Below, in pieces: positions 25,801 through 34,732 of a stretch of DNA of 64,000 bases. The notes under the pieces were generated by a model. It did not search any database and was not told where the DNA came from. It worked only from the letters and a program-made list of their open reading frames with translations. Positions within the stretch are counted from its first letter, which is position 1; each line of letters opens with the position of its first letter. The translations under genes were made by a program, and so were the position numbers. This DNA comes from Piscinibacter sp. XHJ-5 (GTDB lineage Bacteria; Pseudomonadota; Gammaproteobacteria; Burkholderiales; Burkholderiaceae_C). Location of the stretch: NCBI RefSeq assembly GCF_029855045.1, contig NZ_CP123228.1:5394001-5458000 (forward strand). Reading direction: 5' to 3'.

Positions 25801-26874
25801 TCAGCCGGAAAGCCTCCTGCCGGTGGCGGCGTCGAACAGGTGAGCATGCTGCAGGTCCGGAACGACGCGGATCGTGCTTCCGGGCGCAAAGGCATGGCGC
25901 TCGCGGAACACCGCCAGCACCTCGCCGCCGCCGCGACGGCACGACACCAGCGTGTCGGCCCCGGTGGGCTCGACGACGGCGACCTGCACCGGCATGCCGC
26001 CCTCGGCGACGAGAGCGAGGTGCTCCGGTCGGGCGCCGTAGATCACGGCCTGTCCGTCCGCGCCGGATGCAGCCGGCGGTGCCGGCAGGCGCGTGCCGTC
26101 GTCCAGCTCCACGCTCGCGCCGTCGCCGCCCCGCCGCAGGGTGCCGGCAATGAAGTTCATGGCTGGAGAGCCGATGAAGCCGGCGACGAAGAGGTTCGCC
26201 GGCCGGTCGTACAGCTCGAGCGGGCTTCCCGTCTGCTCGACCCGGCCATCGTGCATCACGACGATGGTGTCACCCATGGTCATGGCCTCGATCTGGTCGT
26301 GGGTGACATAGACCGACGTGGTCTTCAGCCTCTGGTGCAGTTCCTTGATCTCGGTGCGCATGGCCACGCGCAGCTTCGCGTCGAGATTGGACAGGGGCTC
26401 GTCGAACAGGAACACCTGCGGATCGCGCACGATCGCGCGTCCCATCGCGACGCGCTGGCGCTGGCCGCCGGAGAGCTGCCGCGGATAGCGGTCGAGCAGC
26501 GGCGTGAGCGCGAGGATGTCGGCGGCACGGTGCACCTTCTCGTCGATGGTCGCCTTGTCGTGCTTGGCGAGCATGAGCGCGAAGGCCATGTTGTCGCGCA
26601 CGGTCATGTGCGGATAAAGCGCGTAGTTCTGGAACACCATGGCGATGTCGCGCTCCTTCGGCGGCACGTCGTTGACGCGCCGGGAGCCGATGCGGATCTC
26701 GCCGCCGCTGATTTCTTCCAGGCCTGCGATCATGCGCAACAGCGTCGACTTGCCGCAGCCGGAGGGTCCGACCAGCACCGTGAAGGTGCCGTCCGCGATC
26801 GCGATGTCCACGCCATGGAGCACCGCGGTGTGGCCGAAGTTCTTCCTGACCGCTTCGATCGTGACGCTCGCCAT
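25801..26874 (-). CDS. Sugar ABC transporter ATPase (UgpC/MalK type)
   Basis: A protein of 357 aa starting [20 protein letters not shown]. Walker [11 protein letters not shown]-loop '[14 protein letters not shown]', signature '[15 protein letters not shown]', Walker B '[16 protein letters not shown]' and the switch His in '[10 protein letters not shown]' are all present, and a C-terminal TOBE/regulatory domain follows (about residues 235-357). It is the first gene of the operon ATPase-binding protein-permease-permease, divergent from the GntR gene. An upstream in-frame ATG (26946) was rejected because conserved sequence begins at 26874. Confidence 0.93.
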   Translation of the reverse strand: MASVTIEAVRKNFGHTAVLHGVDIAIADGTFTVLVGPSGCGKSTLLRMIAGLEEISGGEIRIGSRRVNDVPPKERDIAMVFQNYALYPHMTVRDNMAFALMLAKHDKATIDEKVHRAADILALTPLLDRYPRQLSGGQRQRVAMGRAIVRDPQVFLFDEPLSNLDAKLRVAMRTEIKELHQRLKTTSVYVTHDQIEAMTMGDTIVVMHDGRVEQTGSPLELYDRPANLFVAGFIGSPAMNFIAGTLRRGGDGASVELDDGTRLPAPPAASGADGQAVIYGARPEHLALVAEGGMPVQVAVVEPTGADTLVSCRRGGGEVLAVFRERHAFAPGSTIRVVPDLQHAHLFDAATGRRLSG

Positions 26875-26955
26875 GCCACCTCGCTGACTGACATCGACCG
26901 TGAGGCGCGAGTATCGACACCATGTGCGCGCCGCGCCATAGGGCAAACCGGGAGT

Positions 26956-26986
26956 CGGCGCTGGTATCCAGCTTGTAGGATGACCT
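26956..26986. promoter_or_regulatory. Possible GntR operator in the divergent promoter region
   Basis: The 119-bp gap between the ABC operon and gntR contains TATCC-N8-GGATG (ATCC and GGAT as inverted half-sites) just ahead of the gntR start. FadR-type regulators commonly control a divergent transporter operon from such short inverted repeats. Weak half-sites, so only a candidate. Confidence 0.3.
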
Positions 26987-26993
26987 GATCACC

Positions 26994-27776
26994 ATGTCGT
27001 CCCGGCCATCTGCTCCGCCAGCCGCCGCGCCTGCCCGGCTCGTTTACGAACGTCTGTCAGACCGCCTGGCGACGCTGATCGGAGATCGGATCCAGGCTGG
27101 GGAGCTCAAGCCTGGCGAGCGCTTGCCGACGGAACAGGCGCTCGCGCAGGCGCACGGCGTGTCGCGCACGGTGGTGCGCGAGGCGATGCACCAGCTGAAG
27201 TCCCGCGGCATGCTCACCTCCCGCCAGGGACTGGGCATGTTCGTCGCCGCACCCCCGCCGCATCACGCCCTGGCCTTCGATGCGGGTGTGCTCGATTCCA
27301 TCGAAGCCGTCGTCCAGGTGCGCGAAGTCCGCCGTGCGCTCGAAGGGGAGATCGCCGCCCTGGCGGCCGAACGGGCATCGCGCAGGCAGCTGGCGGCGTT
27401 GCGCGCCACGCTGCGCGATATCGACCGTACCGTGGCCGTCGGCGGCGACGGCGTGGCCGAAGATCTCGCGTTCCACCGCGCGATGGCCGAGGCAACCGGC
27501 AACCCGCAGTTCACCCGCCTGCTCGAGTTCCTGCAGCAGTACCTGCACGATGCGATGCGGGTGACCCGCGGCAACGAGTCGCGCCGAGTGGACTTCATGG
27601 AAGCGGTTCGCAAGGAACATCGCGCCATCGTGGACGCCATCGCCGCCGGCGATCCGAAGGCGGCCCGCAAATGGGCGCTGGAACACATGACACGCGGCGA
27701 GCAGCGGCTGGAGGCGGCAGGTTTGCTGCCGCGGCCCCGCGGCGCCGCGGCCTCATCCGGGCGACGGGTTCGGTGA
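26994..27776 (+). CDS. FadR-subfamily GntR transcriptional regulator
   Basis: A protein of 260 aa. The N-terminal winged helix is typical GntR: 'LIGDRIQAGELKPGERLPTEQALAQAHGVSRTVVREAMHQLKSRGMLTSRQGLGMFV'. The C-terminal all-helical FCD domain has the metal/ligand residues 'EDLAFHRAMAEATGNPQFTRLLEF' and 'RKEHRAIVDAIAAGDPKAARKWALEHM'. FCD regulators usually bind small organic acids or sugar acids. It diverges from the ABC transporter operon and is its likely regulator. Confidence 0.92.
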   Translation: MSSRPSAPPAAAPARLVYERLSDRLATLIGDRIQAGELKPGERLPTEQALAQAHGVSRTVVREAMHQLKSRGMLTSRQGLGMFVAAPPPHHALAFDAGVLDSIEAVVQVREVRRALEGEIAALAAERASRRQLAALRATLRDIDRTVAVGGDGVAEDLAFHRAMAEATGNPQFTRLLEFLQQYLHDAMRVTRGNESRRVDFMEAVRKEHRAIVDAIAAGDPKAARKWALEHMTRGEQRLEAAGLLPRPRGAAASSGRRVR

Positions 27777-27801
27777 GCCCCGCCGCGCCACACTGCGCTG
27801 C

Positions 27802-27920
27802 CACTGCGTAGCGCTCGCACAAGTCGAACTCGGTCGGCAACAAGGTGCCGACGGGGTACTTGCCGCTCGAAATGGCGTCGGCAAGAGCGGGTGTTAGGTC
27901 AGCGTGTTCGCGGTGGCCAT
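27802..27920 (-). pseudogene. Remnant of a second GntR-family regulator (N-terminal HTH only)
   Basis: On the minus strand an ATG at 27920 begins MATANTLT, then one frame shift leads to 'LTPALADAISSGKYPVGTLLPTEF' plus 'DLCERYAV', the first half of a GntR winged helix ('...IxSGxYPVGxLLPTExxLCxRYxV'). Homology stops there, before the recognition helix. It is unrelated in detail to the intact GntR gene next door and points the other way. Truncated and frameshifted, so not functional. Confidence 0.7.
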
Positions 27921-27972
27921 CGCCAGTCCTTCCCTCCCAAGTTCTTATGGATTCGGGTAAACCCGCATGGGT

Positions 27973-28086
27973 GACCTGGGCATGGAGGCGATCCACGAGT
28001 TCGAGCTGGCGGACTTCCCCGTCACGGTCGCGGTCGACTCTGGAGGCACCTCCATCCACAGGTTCGCCGTGACGGAACCGCATTGA
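27973..28086 (+). pseudogene. Remnant of a class I fumarase C-terminus
   Basis: The frame reads 'DLGMEAIHEFELADFPVTVA' followed by 'VDSGGTSIHRFAVTEPH' and a TGA. The intact fumarase at 38246-39769 has 'DLGMEAIYEFDVKDMPVTVA' and 'VDSQGTSVHQTG' at its C-terminus. At DNA level the first 32 bases differ at one position from 39623 onward. Homology begins abruptly at 27973 with nothing of the enzyme upstream. It is a leftover of a second fumarase or fumarase-like hydratase, not a gene. Confidence 0.75.
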
Positions 28087-28250
28087 CTGCGGGCTGAGCC
28101 GCCAGCGAGCGCTTCAACCGCCCGACCTGTTGCGGTCCTTCGGCTTCCGACCGCGAATGACAACTATGCTCTGGAGCAGTGCAGTCCTGAGGACGCGCCG
28201 CTCCTCGGCACCTATTCCGTTCGCCGTCAGCTCACCCAGTTTGGTCGCTC

Positions 28251-29144
28251 ATGATCGAGAAGCTGGAACTCAACCATCTGCGGATGCTCAGCGCCCTCTA
28301 CGAGCACGGCACCGTGTCGGCGGCAGCCGAGGCGCTCGACGTCTCTCAGCAAGCGGCCAGCCTTCAGCTCAAGCGGGTCAGGGAGATTTTGGGCGATCCC
28401 CTGTTCGTGCGCACCGGCCACGGCATGGTGCCCACGGCCTACGGTCAGCTGATAGAGCCGCATGTGCGTCAGTTGCTGACGCTGATCCACGCGATGCCGA
28501 TGCCGACGTCGATTCCGCTGGAGGAAATCGAGCGCACCCTGAGCATCTCCGCCACCGACCATGCGCAACGGATCATCGTCGGCGACCTCATTCGCGAGCT
28601 GCGCCGCGCGGCACCGCGAGTCAAGGTGAAGATCTCGAACATCGAGAGCGCCGGCTTGGTCCGCCGGATGCAAGAGGGCGAAATCGGCGTGGCCTTCACA
28701 TCGAACGGCTATGTGCCCGAGGGCCTGCTGTCGACCCCGCTCTTCACCGAGAGGTATGTGTGCGTCGCCGGCAGGCCGCTGACCGAAGGGCCGGGTGCAC
28801 TGGCATTGGAGGCCCTCGTGGAACACGACTTCCTCGTGGTGTCTCCGGCGGTGCCGAGCTTCGACGGCTCGGCGGGAAGCTGGTTCGAGCAGCAGGGGCT
28901 GCGGCGTCGCGTCGTGGCGTCAGTGCCTTCGTTCTTCATGGCACTGCAGTACCTGCGGCAGTCCGACATGGTGGCCTTCATGCCGTCGCGGCTGCTGCCC
29001 TGCGACGGGCTGTTCGAGGTGCCGCTCAAGAAGTATCCGCCTGGCTTCGAGGTGGTGGCGGCCTACCATCCGTCCGCAATGTCCGACTCGCTGCTGACCT
29101 GGGTGCTCGACTGCGTGAGGGCCAACTGCGGCAAAGCAAGATAG
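28251..29144 (+). CDS. LysR-family transcriptional regulator
   Basis: A protein of 297 aa. The N-terminal helix-turn-helix is 'LNHLRMLSALYEHGTVSAAAEALDVSQQAASLQLKRVREILGDPLFVRTGHGMVPTAYG', a good LysR match; the substrate-binding domain follows ('TLSISATDHAQRIIVGDLIRELRRAAPRVKVKI', 'GEIGVAFTSNGYVPEGL'). The effector is unknown. It precedes the RidA-family gene on the same strand by 93 bp, and may control it. Confidence 0.9.
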   Translation: MIEKLELNHLRMLSALYEHGTVSAAAEALDVSQQAASLQLKRVREILGDPLFVRTGHGMVPTAYGQLIEPHVRQLLTLIHAMPMPTSIPLEEIERTLSISATDHAQRIIVGDLIRELRRAAPRVKVKISNIESAGLVRRMQEGEIGVAFTSNGYVPEGLLSTPLFTERYVCVAGRPLTEGPGALALEALVEHDFLVVSPAVPSFDGSAGSWFEQQGLRRRVVASVPSFFMALQYLRQSDMVAFMPSRLLPCDGLFEVPLKKYPPGFEVVAAYHPSAMSDSLLTWVLDCVRANCGKAR

Positions 29145-29237
29145 CGCCGCTTGTGACCGCTACAAGCGTGTCGACATGGCTCGCAGCGCACGCCGTCCCT
29201 AAGCTGTCGAGCATCGCAACTCTGCATTGGACGGTAT

Positions 29238-29645
29238 ATGAGAACCAAGTTGGTCAATCCCGCGGGCCTTTACGACGGCGCGCCGGTCGGCATGTCGCAG
29301 GCCAAGGTGGACCTGGAATCCGGATTGGTCCATGTCTCGGGCCAAGTCGACTGGGACGGCGACTCGCATGTCCGGCACGCCACGCTGGAAGGTCAGGCCG
29401 AAGGCGCGCTGGAGCACCTGGTCACGGTGCTGAACGAGGCCGGCTCCTCGCTTGAAGACGTCCTGCAGCTGCGGGTGTATGTCCGCGGCGAACTCGCGGA
29501 CGGCATGTCGCAACTCGTGCCGGTTCTCGCCCGCCACTTTGGTGCAGTTCGTCCTGCCTTGACGGGCATCGGCGTGGCTTCCCTGGCATCGCGCGACACG
29601 CTGATCGAGATCGAAGCGCTGGCCCGATTGCGCGAACACGCCTGA
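29238..29645 (+). CDS. RidA-family (YjgF/YER057c) protein
   Basis: A protein of 135 aa of the Rid superfamily: 'LVNPAGLYDGAPVGMSQAKVDLESGLVHVSGQVDWD', 'EGALEHLVTVLNEAGSSLEDVLQLRVYVRGE' and 'VRPALTGIGVASLASRDTLIEIEALA'. The deaminase Arg of true RidA ('NRP.RS' region) is not present in the usual context, since the sequence reads 'RPALTGIGVA', so it belongs to one of the other Rid subgroups with unclear activity. Context offers only the upstream LysR gene. Confidence 0.82.
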   Translation: MRTKLVNPAGLYDGAPVGMSQAKVDLESGLVHVSGQVDWDGDSHVRHATLEGQAEGALEHLVTVLNEAGSSLEDVLQLRVYVRGELADGMSQLVPVLARHFGAVRPALTGIGVASLASRDTLIEIEALARLREHA

Positions 29646-29728
29646 TGGTTCCTGGCGGCGCCTGCTGCGTGATGCGGGAGTTCCGCTACGACTTTGCTGC
29701 CGGGCCACCAATGCACGACGGCCAGCGT

Positions 29729-30376
29729 TCAAACCATCGGCCTGTGATTGGACTCAATCCACTTCATCGCAAGTTCATGGAAGGACTCGCCGTTTTCGCC
29801 TTTCAATATGGAACAAGACGTCAGCTGCCCCGTGGAATAACGCTTGGCAAGTTGATAGGCACCCTCAACATTGCCCTCGTGAATGAGGCTCGTGACCAAT
29901 GTGATTGCGTAGGCGCCGCGCTCGACCTGATTCGGATGCGCAGCGACCAAGTCGGAGAATGGCGCCGTGGCAATACACGACTGGAACAGGTTGACGCTGC
30001 CCTCGACCATCGCGACCACATTGCCTGCCACTTGATCAGGCGTCGCACCAGGCAACTCAACTTCCTGCGCAAGGATCGGAAGGGCCGAGCATTTGAATGC
30101 AGCCCAAGTCCGAAACGAGAGCGGCTAACACTGGTTTTCGGCTATGTCAAGGATGTCCCAGAGAATGGGATCTAGTGCCATCGGCTTGATACGCAGTTCG
30201 GCAATGGTTCTTGCCGCATCACGATACACGGACAGGAAAACATCCTGGTACCCGTCGCCGAACCTGCCATACAGAGCGCATTGACTTCTCTTCCAAGGGC
30301 CACCTTTGAGAAGCGGTCCGAGCTCCTTAAGCATCGCCTTCTCGAAGTCGGTTCGAACTTTGTACAGATTGGCCAT
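29729..30376 (-). pseudogene. Hypothetical gene interrupted by one in-frame TAG
   Basis: Two open stretches lie in the same frame. The first, 83 aa, starts at ATG 30376 ('MANLYKVRTDFEKAMLKELG') with AAGG upstream and ends '...DIAENQC' at a TAG (30125-30127). The frame then continues open without a shift ('PLSFRTWAAFKCSALPILAQ...') to a natural stop at 29729, ending 'WIESNHRPMV'. Read through, the product has 215 residues. The second half has no ATG of its own, only TTG at 30055. I do not recognise the family. A single nonsense mutation is the simplest reading. An IS remnant sits 26 bp upstream of the ATG. Confidence 0.65.
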
Positions 30377-30401
30377 GTGACCTTCGACTTGGCTGGCCTA
30401 G

Positions 30402-30670
30402 CAGGCTGTTGAAAAACGGTGATGACTTCCACTTCGCATTCGAGATGGCCTCGCTTGTACTTGAACCCGCCGGCGCGCGGTGGTGTTCTGTGGCGATGAG
30501 AAGACGGCAATCCAGGCGCTGGACCGCAAGGACCGCATGCTGCCGCTGTCGCCCGGGCATGCCGAGAGCCACGAGTTCGCATACAAGCGCAACGGCACGC
30601 TGATTCTGTTCGCCGCGTTGGACACCGCCACGGGCGAGATGCTGGGCAAAACCGTGCCGTGCCACACAGG
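30402..30670 (+). mobile_element. IS630-family transposase remnant, frameshifted
   Basis: From 30480 one frame reads 'VFCGDEKTAIQALDRKDRML' and on through 'LSPGHAESHEFAYKRNGTLILFAALDTATGEMLGKT', the DDE core of IS630-type transposases (Asp of 'DEKTAIQALDR'). The piece just before ('LYLNPPAR', from 30458) is in another frame, explained by one extra G at 30479. The match ends near 30670; both the N-terminus and the rest of the C-terminus are missing. CAGGCTGTTGAAAAAC at 30402-30417 resembles sequences at IS ends. The remaining bases to 30791 hold nothing I can recognise. Confidence 0.7.
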
Positions 30671-30791
30671 GTCCGATGACGCCCGAAGCCGTCGTGATTT
30701 GCGGACCTGCGTGTCCACTTTGAACTCCGATGCTGCAGGTCAGGATGCAATCCGCCGATCTGCCGCTGCGACGCGTGTATTTGATTCACCG

Positions 30792-31034
30792 CTACCTGCG
30801 AACCTTCTTTTCGGTGAGCAGTCCCCAGCCGATCCACAAGAAAAAGACCCCTCCCGATGCGTAGAGCAGAACGCCGAGCGAGAAGGCAATAGGCGCTTTG
30901 TCGAAATTGATGACAGCGTTGGTCCATCGCGAAGCCAGATGGACGGTTCCGTGAATTGCCGCGTAGATCGCGTAGCCCACCATAGCGATGCCACCAAGCA
31001 ACATCACGAGCACCAGTGCAACGTCTCTTGTCAT
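30792..31034 (-). CDS. Small two-helix membrane protein, unknown function
   Basis: A protein of 80 aa with two hydrophobic segments ('VALVLVMLLGGIAMVGYAIYAAI' cut here as residues 5-27, and 'SLGVLLYASGGVFFLWIGWGLL' near residues 52-73) and a basic C-terminus (TEKKVRR). GAGGTGG lies four bases upstream of the ATG, which supports real translation. No family recognised. It lies inside the decayed region between the IS remnant and tRNA-Val. The 283 bases from 31035 to 31317 hold only the tRNA terminator. Confidence 0.6.
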   Translation of the reverse strand: MTRDVALVLVMLLGGIAMVGYAIYAAIHGTVHLASRWTNAVINFDKAPIAFSLGVLLYASGGVFFLWIGWGLLTEKKVRR

Positions 31035-31269
31035 CGCCCACCTCGTTCATGTTCGGCACTGTGCTGCCACAGCGCCCGGCGTCGGCGCAACAGGAACGCC
31101 GGGCTGGCGCACTCCATCACCCAGTCATGTTGAGGCGACAAACTGGCCAACGGTCGGCTCGTAAAGCGACTGAGCGCCAGTAGAGATGTCTGTTGCCTCT
31201 CCGGCCCAAGCACCTGACTGTCTGCGGCTGCCGAATCGCTGTCCATCATTTCGGCTTTCCATACGGACC

Positions 31270-31305
31270 AAGAAAAAAGGACCTAGCAACTACTGCTAAG
31301 TCCTT
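31270..31305 (-). terminator. Intrinsic terminator of tRNA-Val
   Basis: Arms 31277-31288 (AAGGACCTAGCA) and 31294-31305 (TGCTAAGTCCTT) pair at 11 of 12 positions around a 5-base loop. On the minus strand the stem is followed by TTTTTTCTT. Correctly placed 13 bases after the CCA end of the tRNA. Confidence 0.85.
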
Positions 31306-31317
31306 GTCAGGCATTCC

Positions 31318-31392
31318 TGGTGGGCGGTGCAGGGTTCGAACCTGCGACCCCTGCCGTGTGAAGGCAGTGCTCTACCACTGAGCTAACCGCCC
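31318..31392 (-). tRNA. tRNA-Val (anticodon CAC)
   Basis: The minus strand starts GGGCGGTTAGCTCAGTGGTA (acceptor and D-arm), has the anticodon stem-loop CTGCC-TTCACAC-GGCAG with anticodon CAC, and the T-arm GCAGGGTTCGAACCCTGC context ('GGTTCGAACC'). The acceptor arm closes as GGGCGGT/ACCGCCC with discriminator A, and CCA is encoded (31318-31320). It reads GUG valine codons. It lies 39 bp downstream of dnaQ and borders the accessory pocket 27.8-31.3 kb with its 3' end. Confidence 0.95.
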
Positions 31393-31431
31393 GGGTGTTC
31401 CGGGTCCCGGCGCTGCCGGGAAAGCCGGGGA

Positions 31432-32136
31432 TTATGCCACAAGCAGTCGCCACACCGTCCTGCCGCCCGACGCCTTGTCCAGGTCGGCCAGCAGCTGGTC
31501 GTGGGCCGCCGCCTCCTCCTCGTTGGCGGCGATGACGGGCAGGTCGAAGCTCGCGAAATCGATGACCTCCAGCGCCAGCTCGGCGTCGGTGGCCTCGACC
31601 GCATCGATGACGAGCGAGTTCTGCCCGCGCGTCATGTTGATGTAGACCTCGGCCAGCAGGCCGGCATCGAGCAGCGCGCCGTGCAGCGCGCGGTTGGAGT
31701 TGTCGACCTCGAGGCGCTTGCACAGCGCGTCCAGAGAGTTGGACTTGCCGGGGAACATCTCGCGCGCCATCGTGAGGCTGTCGGTCACCTCCGCGACTAT
31801 GTCGGTGAAGCGGCCGCGGCCGATGCGCTTGAGCTCTTCGTCGAGGAAGCCGACGTCGAAGGCCGCGTTGTGGATGATGATCTCGGCGCCCGCCACGTAG
31901 TCGAGCAGTTCGTCCGCGATGGCGGCGAAGGCGGGCTTGTCGGACAGGAATTCGTCGGTGAGCCCGTGCACCTTGACCGCGTCCTCGCTGTTGGGCCGCC
32001 CGGGGTTGACGTAGAAGTGCAGGTTGCGGCCCGAGAGTCTGCGATTCAGCAGCTCCACGCAGCCGACTTCGACGATGCGGTCGCCTGACTCCGGATTCAG
32101 GCCGGTGGTCTCGGTATCGAGAAAAATCTGCCTCAT
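31432..32136 (-). CDS. dnaQ: DNA polymerase III epsilon subunit (proofreading exonuclease)
   Basis: A protein of 234 aa starting [20 protein letters not shown]. The 3'-5' exonuclease motifs are ExoI 'DTETTGLN', ExoII region '[17 protein letters not shown]' and ExoIII '[18 protein letters not shown]'. It proofreads for the replicative polymerase. The ATG overlaps the lgt stop by 4 bp, so a much longer open frame upstream, a shadow of lgt, was discarded. tRNA-Val follows. Confidence 0.95.
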   Translation of the reverse strand: MRQIFLDTETTGLNPESGDRIVEVGCVELLNRRLSGRNLHFYVNPGRPNSEDAVKVHGLTDEFLSDKPAFAAIADELLDYVAGAEIIIHNAAFDVGFLDEELKRIGRGRFTDIVAEVTDSLTMAREMFPGKSNSLDALCKRLEVDNSNRALHGALLDAGLLAEVYINMTRGQNSLVIDAVEATDAELALEVIDFASFDLPVIAANEEEAAAHDQLLADLDKASGGRTVWRLLVA

Positions 32137-32939
32137 GCCCGCTGCTCCGCGCCGCGCCGGGCCCAGCTCCACAGCGCGATGCCGGCGAGCACCATGGGCA
32201 CGCACAGCCACTGTCCCATGCTCATGTTGAGCGCGAGCAAGCCGAGGAAGCTGTCGGGCTCGCGGAAGTATTCGGCGATGAAGCGAAAGAGCCCGTAGCC
32301 GACGAGGAACGCGCCCGACACCTCGCCCAGCCGACGCGGGCGGCGCGCGTAGAGCCACAGCAGCACGAACAGCAGGATGCCCTCGAGCGCGAACTGGTAC
32401 AGCTGCGAAGGATGCCGCGGCACGTTGGATCCGGATTGCGGAAAGACCATCGCCCACGGCACGCTGGCGTCGGCCGCGCGGCCCCACAGCTCGCCGTTGA
32501 TGAAGTTGCCGATGCGTCCCGATGCGAGCCCGGTCGGGACGCACGGCGCGATGAGGTCGGTCACCTCGAGGAAGTGGCGGGCGCGCATGCGCGCGAACAG
32601 CGCCATCGCGGCCAGCACGCCGAGCAGGCCGCCGTGGAACGACATGCCCCCCTTCCACACCGCGAAGATTTCCAGCGGATGGGCTGCGTAGTAGCCGGGC
32701 TTGTAGAACAGCACGTAGCCGAGACGGCCGCCGATCACGACGCCCAGCACGCCGTAGAACAGCATGTCCTCCACATCGCGCCGCGTCCAGCCTCGCTGCG
32801 CGAACTGCGGCTGCTTCACGCGCAGGGCGGCCAGCCACAGGAACAGGCCGAAAGCGACCAGGTAGGTGATGCCATACCAGTGGATGGCGATCGGCCCGAG
32901 CTTCAGGGCAATGGGGTCGAACTGAGGGTGGACGAGCAT
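32133..32939 (-). CDS. lgt: Prolipoprotein diacylglyceryl transferase
   Basis: A protein of 268 aa from ATG 32939 ([23 protein letters not shown]). The Lgt signature '[16 protein letters not shown]' is present along with several membrane helices and '[12 protein letters not shown]'. Lgt attaches diacylglycerol to the lipobox Cys of preprolipoproteins in the inner membrane. The longer upstream start was rejected because conservation begins at MLVHPQFDP. It diverges from ilvD and is co-transcribed with dnaQ. Confidence 0.95.
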   Translation of the reverse strand: MLVHPQFDPIALKLGPIAIHWYGITYLVAFGLFLWLAALRVKQPQFAQRGWTRRDVEDMLFYGVLGVVIGGRLGYVLFYKPGYYAAHPLEIFAVWKGGMSFHGGLLGVLAAMALFARMRARHFLEVTDLIAPCVPTGLASGRIGNFINGELWGRAADASVPWAMVFPQSGSNVPRHPSQLYQFALEGILLFVLLWLYARRPRRLGEVSGAFLVGYGLFRFIAEYFREPDSFLGLLALNMSMGQWLCVPMVLAGIALWSWARRGAEQRA

Positions 32940-33028
32940 GCGCCGGGGGGTTCGGTGACGACCGCGGATGATAAGGGCGAGGGCTATCATTGCCCGTTGC
33001 CGTTCCTCCGCTTGCAAAGAGATCCGCC

Positions 33029-34708
33029 ATGAGCTTGAACCGCCGTTCCAAGAACATCACCGAAGGTGTCGCCCGTGCGCCCAACCGCTCCATGTACTAC
33101 GCGATGGGGTATGAGCAAGGCGACTTCAGCAAGCCCATGGTCGGGGTGGCCAATGGCCACTCGACCATCACGCCGTGCAATTCGGGCCTGCAGAAGCTGG
33201 CCGACGCGGCGGTCGAGGGCCTGAAGGAAGCCGGTGCCAATCCGCAGATCTTCGGCACGCCGACCATCAGCGACGGCATGGCGATGGGCACCGAAGGCAT
33301 GAAGTACTCGCTGGTGTCGCGCGAGGTGATCTCCGACTGCGTCGAGACCTGCGTCGGCGGGCAGTGGATGGACGGCGTCGTCGTCATCGGCGGCTGCGAC
33401 AAGAACATGCCGGGCGGCATGATGGGCATGCTGCGCGCCAACGTGCCCGCGATCTATGTCTACGGCGGCACCATCCTGCCGGGCCACTACAAGGGCCAGG
33501 ACCTCAACATCGTGAGCGTCTTCGAGGCCGTGGGCCAGTTCTCGGCCGGCAAGATGAGCGAGGAAGACTTCTGCCAGATCGAGCGGCGCGCCATTCCGGG
33601 CAGCGGCTCGTGCGGCGGCATGTACACCGCCAACACGATGAGTTCGGCCTTCGAGGCGCTGGGCCTCAGCCTGCCGTACAGCTCGACGATGGCCAACGTG
33701 CACGACGAGAAGGTGCGTTCCGCGCGGGAGTCGGCGCGCGTGCTGGTCGAGGCGATCAAGCGCGACCTGAAGCCGCGCGACATCGTCACCAGGAAGTCGA
33801 TCGAGAACGCAGTGGCCGTCATCATGGCCACCGGCGGCTCCACCAACGCGGTGCTTCACTTCCTGGCCATCGCGCACGCGGCCGGAGTCGAATGGACCAT
33901 CGATGACTTCGAGCGCATGCGCAAGAAGGTGCCGGTGCTGTGCGACCTCAAGCCGAGCGGCAAATACCTTGCAGTCGATCTGCACCAGGCGGGCGGAATC
34001 CCGGCGGTCATGAAGATGCTGCTCGGCGCCGGGCTGCTGCACGGCGACTGCATGACGATCACCGGCAAGACCGTGGCCGAGACGCTGGCCGACGTGCCGG
34101 AGCCTTCCGGGCAGCAGGACGTGATCCGTCCGGTCGCCGACCCGATGTACGCGGAGGGCCATCTCGCGATCCTCAAAGGCAACCTGTCGCCCGAAGGGTG
34201 CGTGGCCAAGATCACCGGCCTGAAGAACCCGGTGATCACCGGCCCGGCGCGCGTCTTCGACGACGAGCAGTCGGCGCTGGCCGCCATCATGGCCGGGCAG
34301 ATCCGTCCCGGCGACGTGATGGTGCTGCGCTATCTCGGGCCCAAGGGCGGTCCCGGCATGCCTGAAATGCTCGCCCCGACCAGTGCGCTCATCGGCCAGG
34401 GCCTGGGCGAGTCGGTGGGGCTCATCACCGACGGTCGCTTCTCCGGGGGCACCTGGGGCATGGTGGTGGGCCACGTCGCGCCCGAAGCCTATGAAGGCGG
34501 CAACATCGCGCTGGTCGCGGAAGGCGACTCCATCACCATCGACGCACACACGCTGACGCTGCAGCTCGACGTCACCGATGCCGAGCTCGCGAAGCGCCGC
34601 GCGGCATGGAAGCAGCCGGCGCCGCGTTACACGCGCGGCGTGCTGGCCAAGTTTGCGAAGTGCGCGTCCAGCGCGAGCTCGGGCGCCGTGCTCGACAAGT
34701 TCGACTAA
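33029..34708 (+). CDS. ilvD: Dihydroxy-acid dehydratase
   Basis: A protein of 559 aa from ATG 33029 ([20 protein letters not shown]) with AAAGAGATCC upstream. Iron-sulfur ligands sit in '[15 protein letters not shown]' and '[16 protein letters not shown]'; the C-terminal '[23 protein letters not shown]' is the second family signature. It converts dihydroxy acids to keto acids in valine/isoleucine synthesis. No attenuator or leader peptide seen in the 89-bp gap to lgt. Confidence 0.96.
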   Translation: MSLNRRSKNITEGVARAPNRSMYYAMGYEQGDFSKPMVGVANGHSTITPCNSGLQKLADAAVEGLKEAGANPQIFGTPTISDGMAMGTEGMKYSLVSREVISDCVETCVGGQWMDGVVVIGGCDKNMPGGMMGMLRANVPAIYVYGGTILPGHYKGQDLNIVSVFEAVGQFSAGKMSEEDFCQIERRAIPGSGSCGGMYTANTMSSAFEALGLSLPYSSTMANVHDEKVRSARESARVLVEAIKRDLKPRDIVTRKSIENAVAVIMATGGSTNAVLHFLAIAHAAGVEWTIDDFERMRKKVPVLCDLKPSGKYLAVDLHQAGGIPAVMKMLLGAGLLHGDCMTITGKTVAETLADVPEPSGQQDVIRPVADPMYAEGHLAILKGNLSPEGCVAKITGLKNPVITGPARVFDDEQSALAAIMAGQIRPGDVMVLRYLGPKGGPGMPEMLAPTSALIGQGLGESVGLITDGRFSGGTWGMVVGHVAPEAYEGGNIALVAEGDSITIDAHTLTLQLDVTDAELAKRRAAWKQPAPRYTRGVLAKFAKCASSASSGAVLDKFD

Positions 34709-34732
34709 GGCTGGATCGGCGGCGCAGGCGAC

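Noticed and set aside
31031..31249. A 72-codon minus-strand open frame between the small membrane protein and the tRNA.
   Set aside because: No ribosome binding site, no family pattern, and it overlaps the start of the better supported 80-aa gene.
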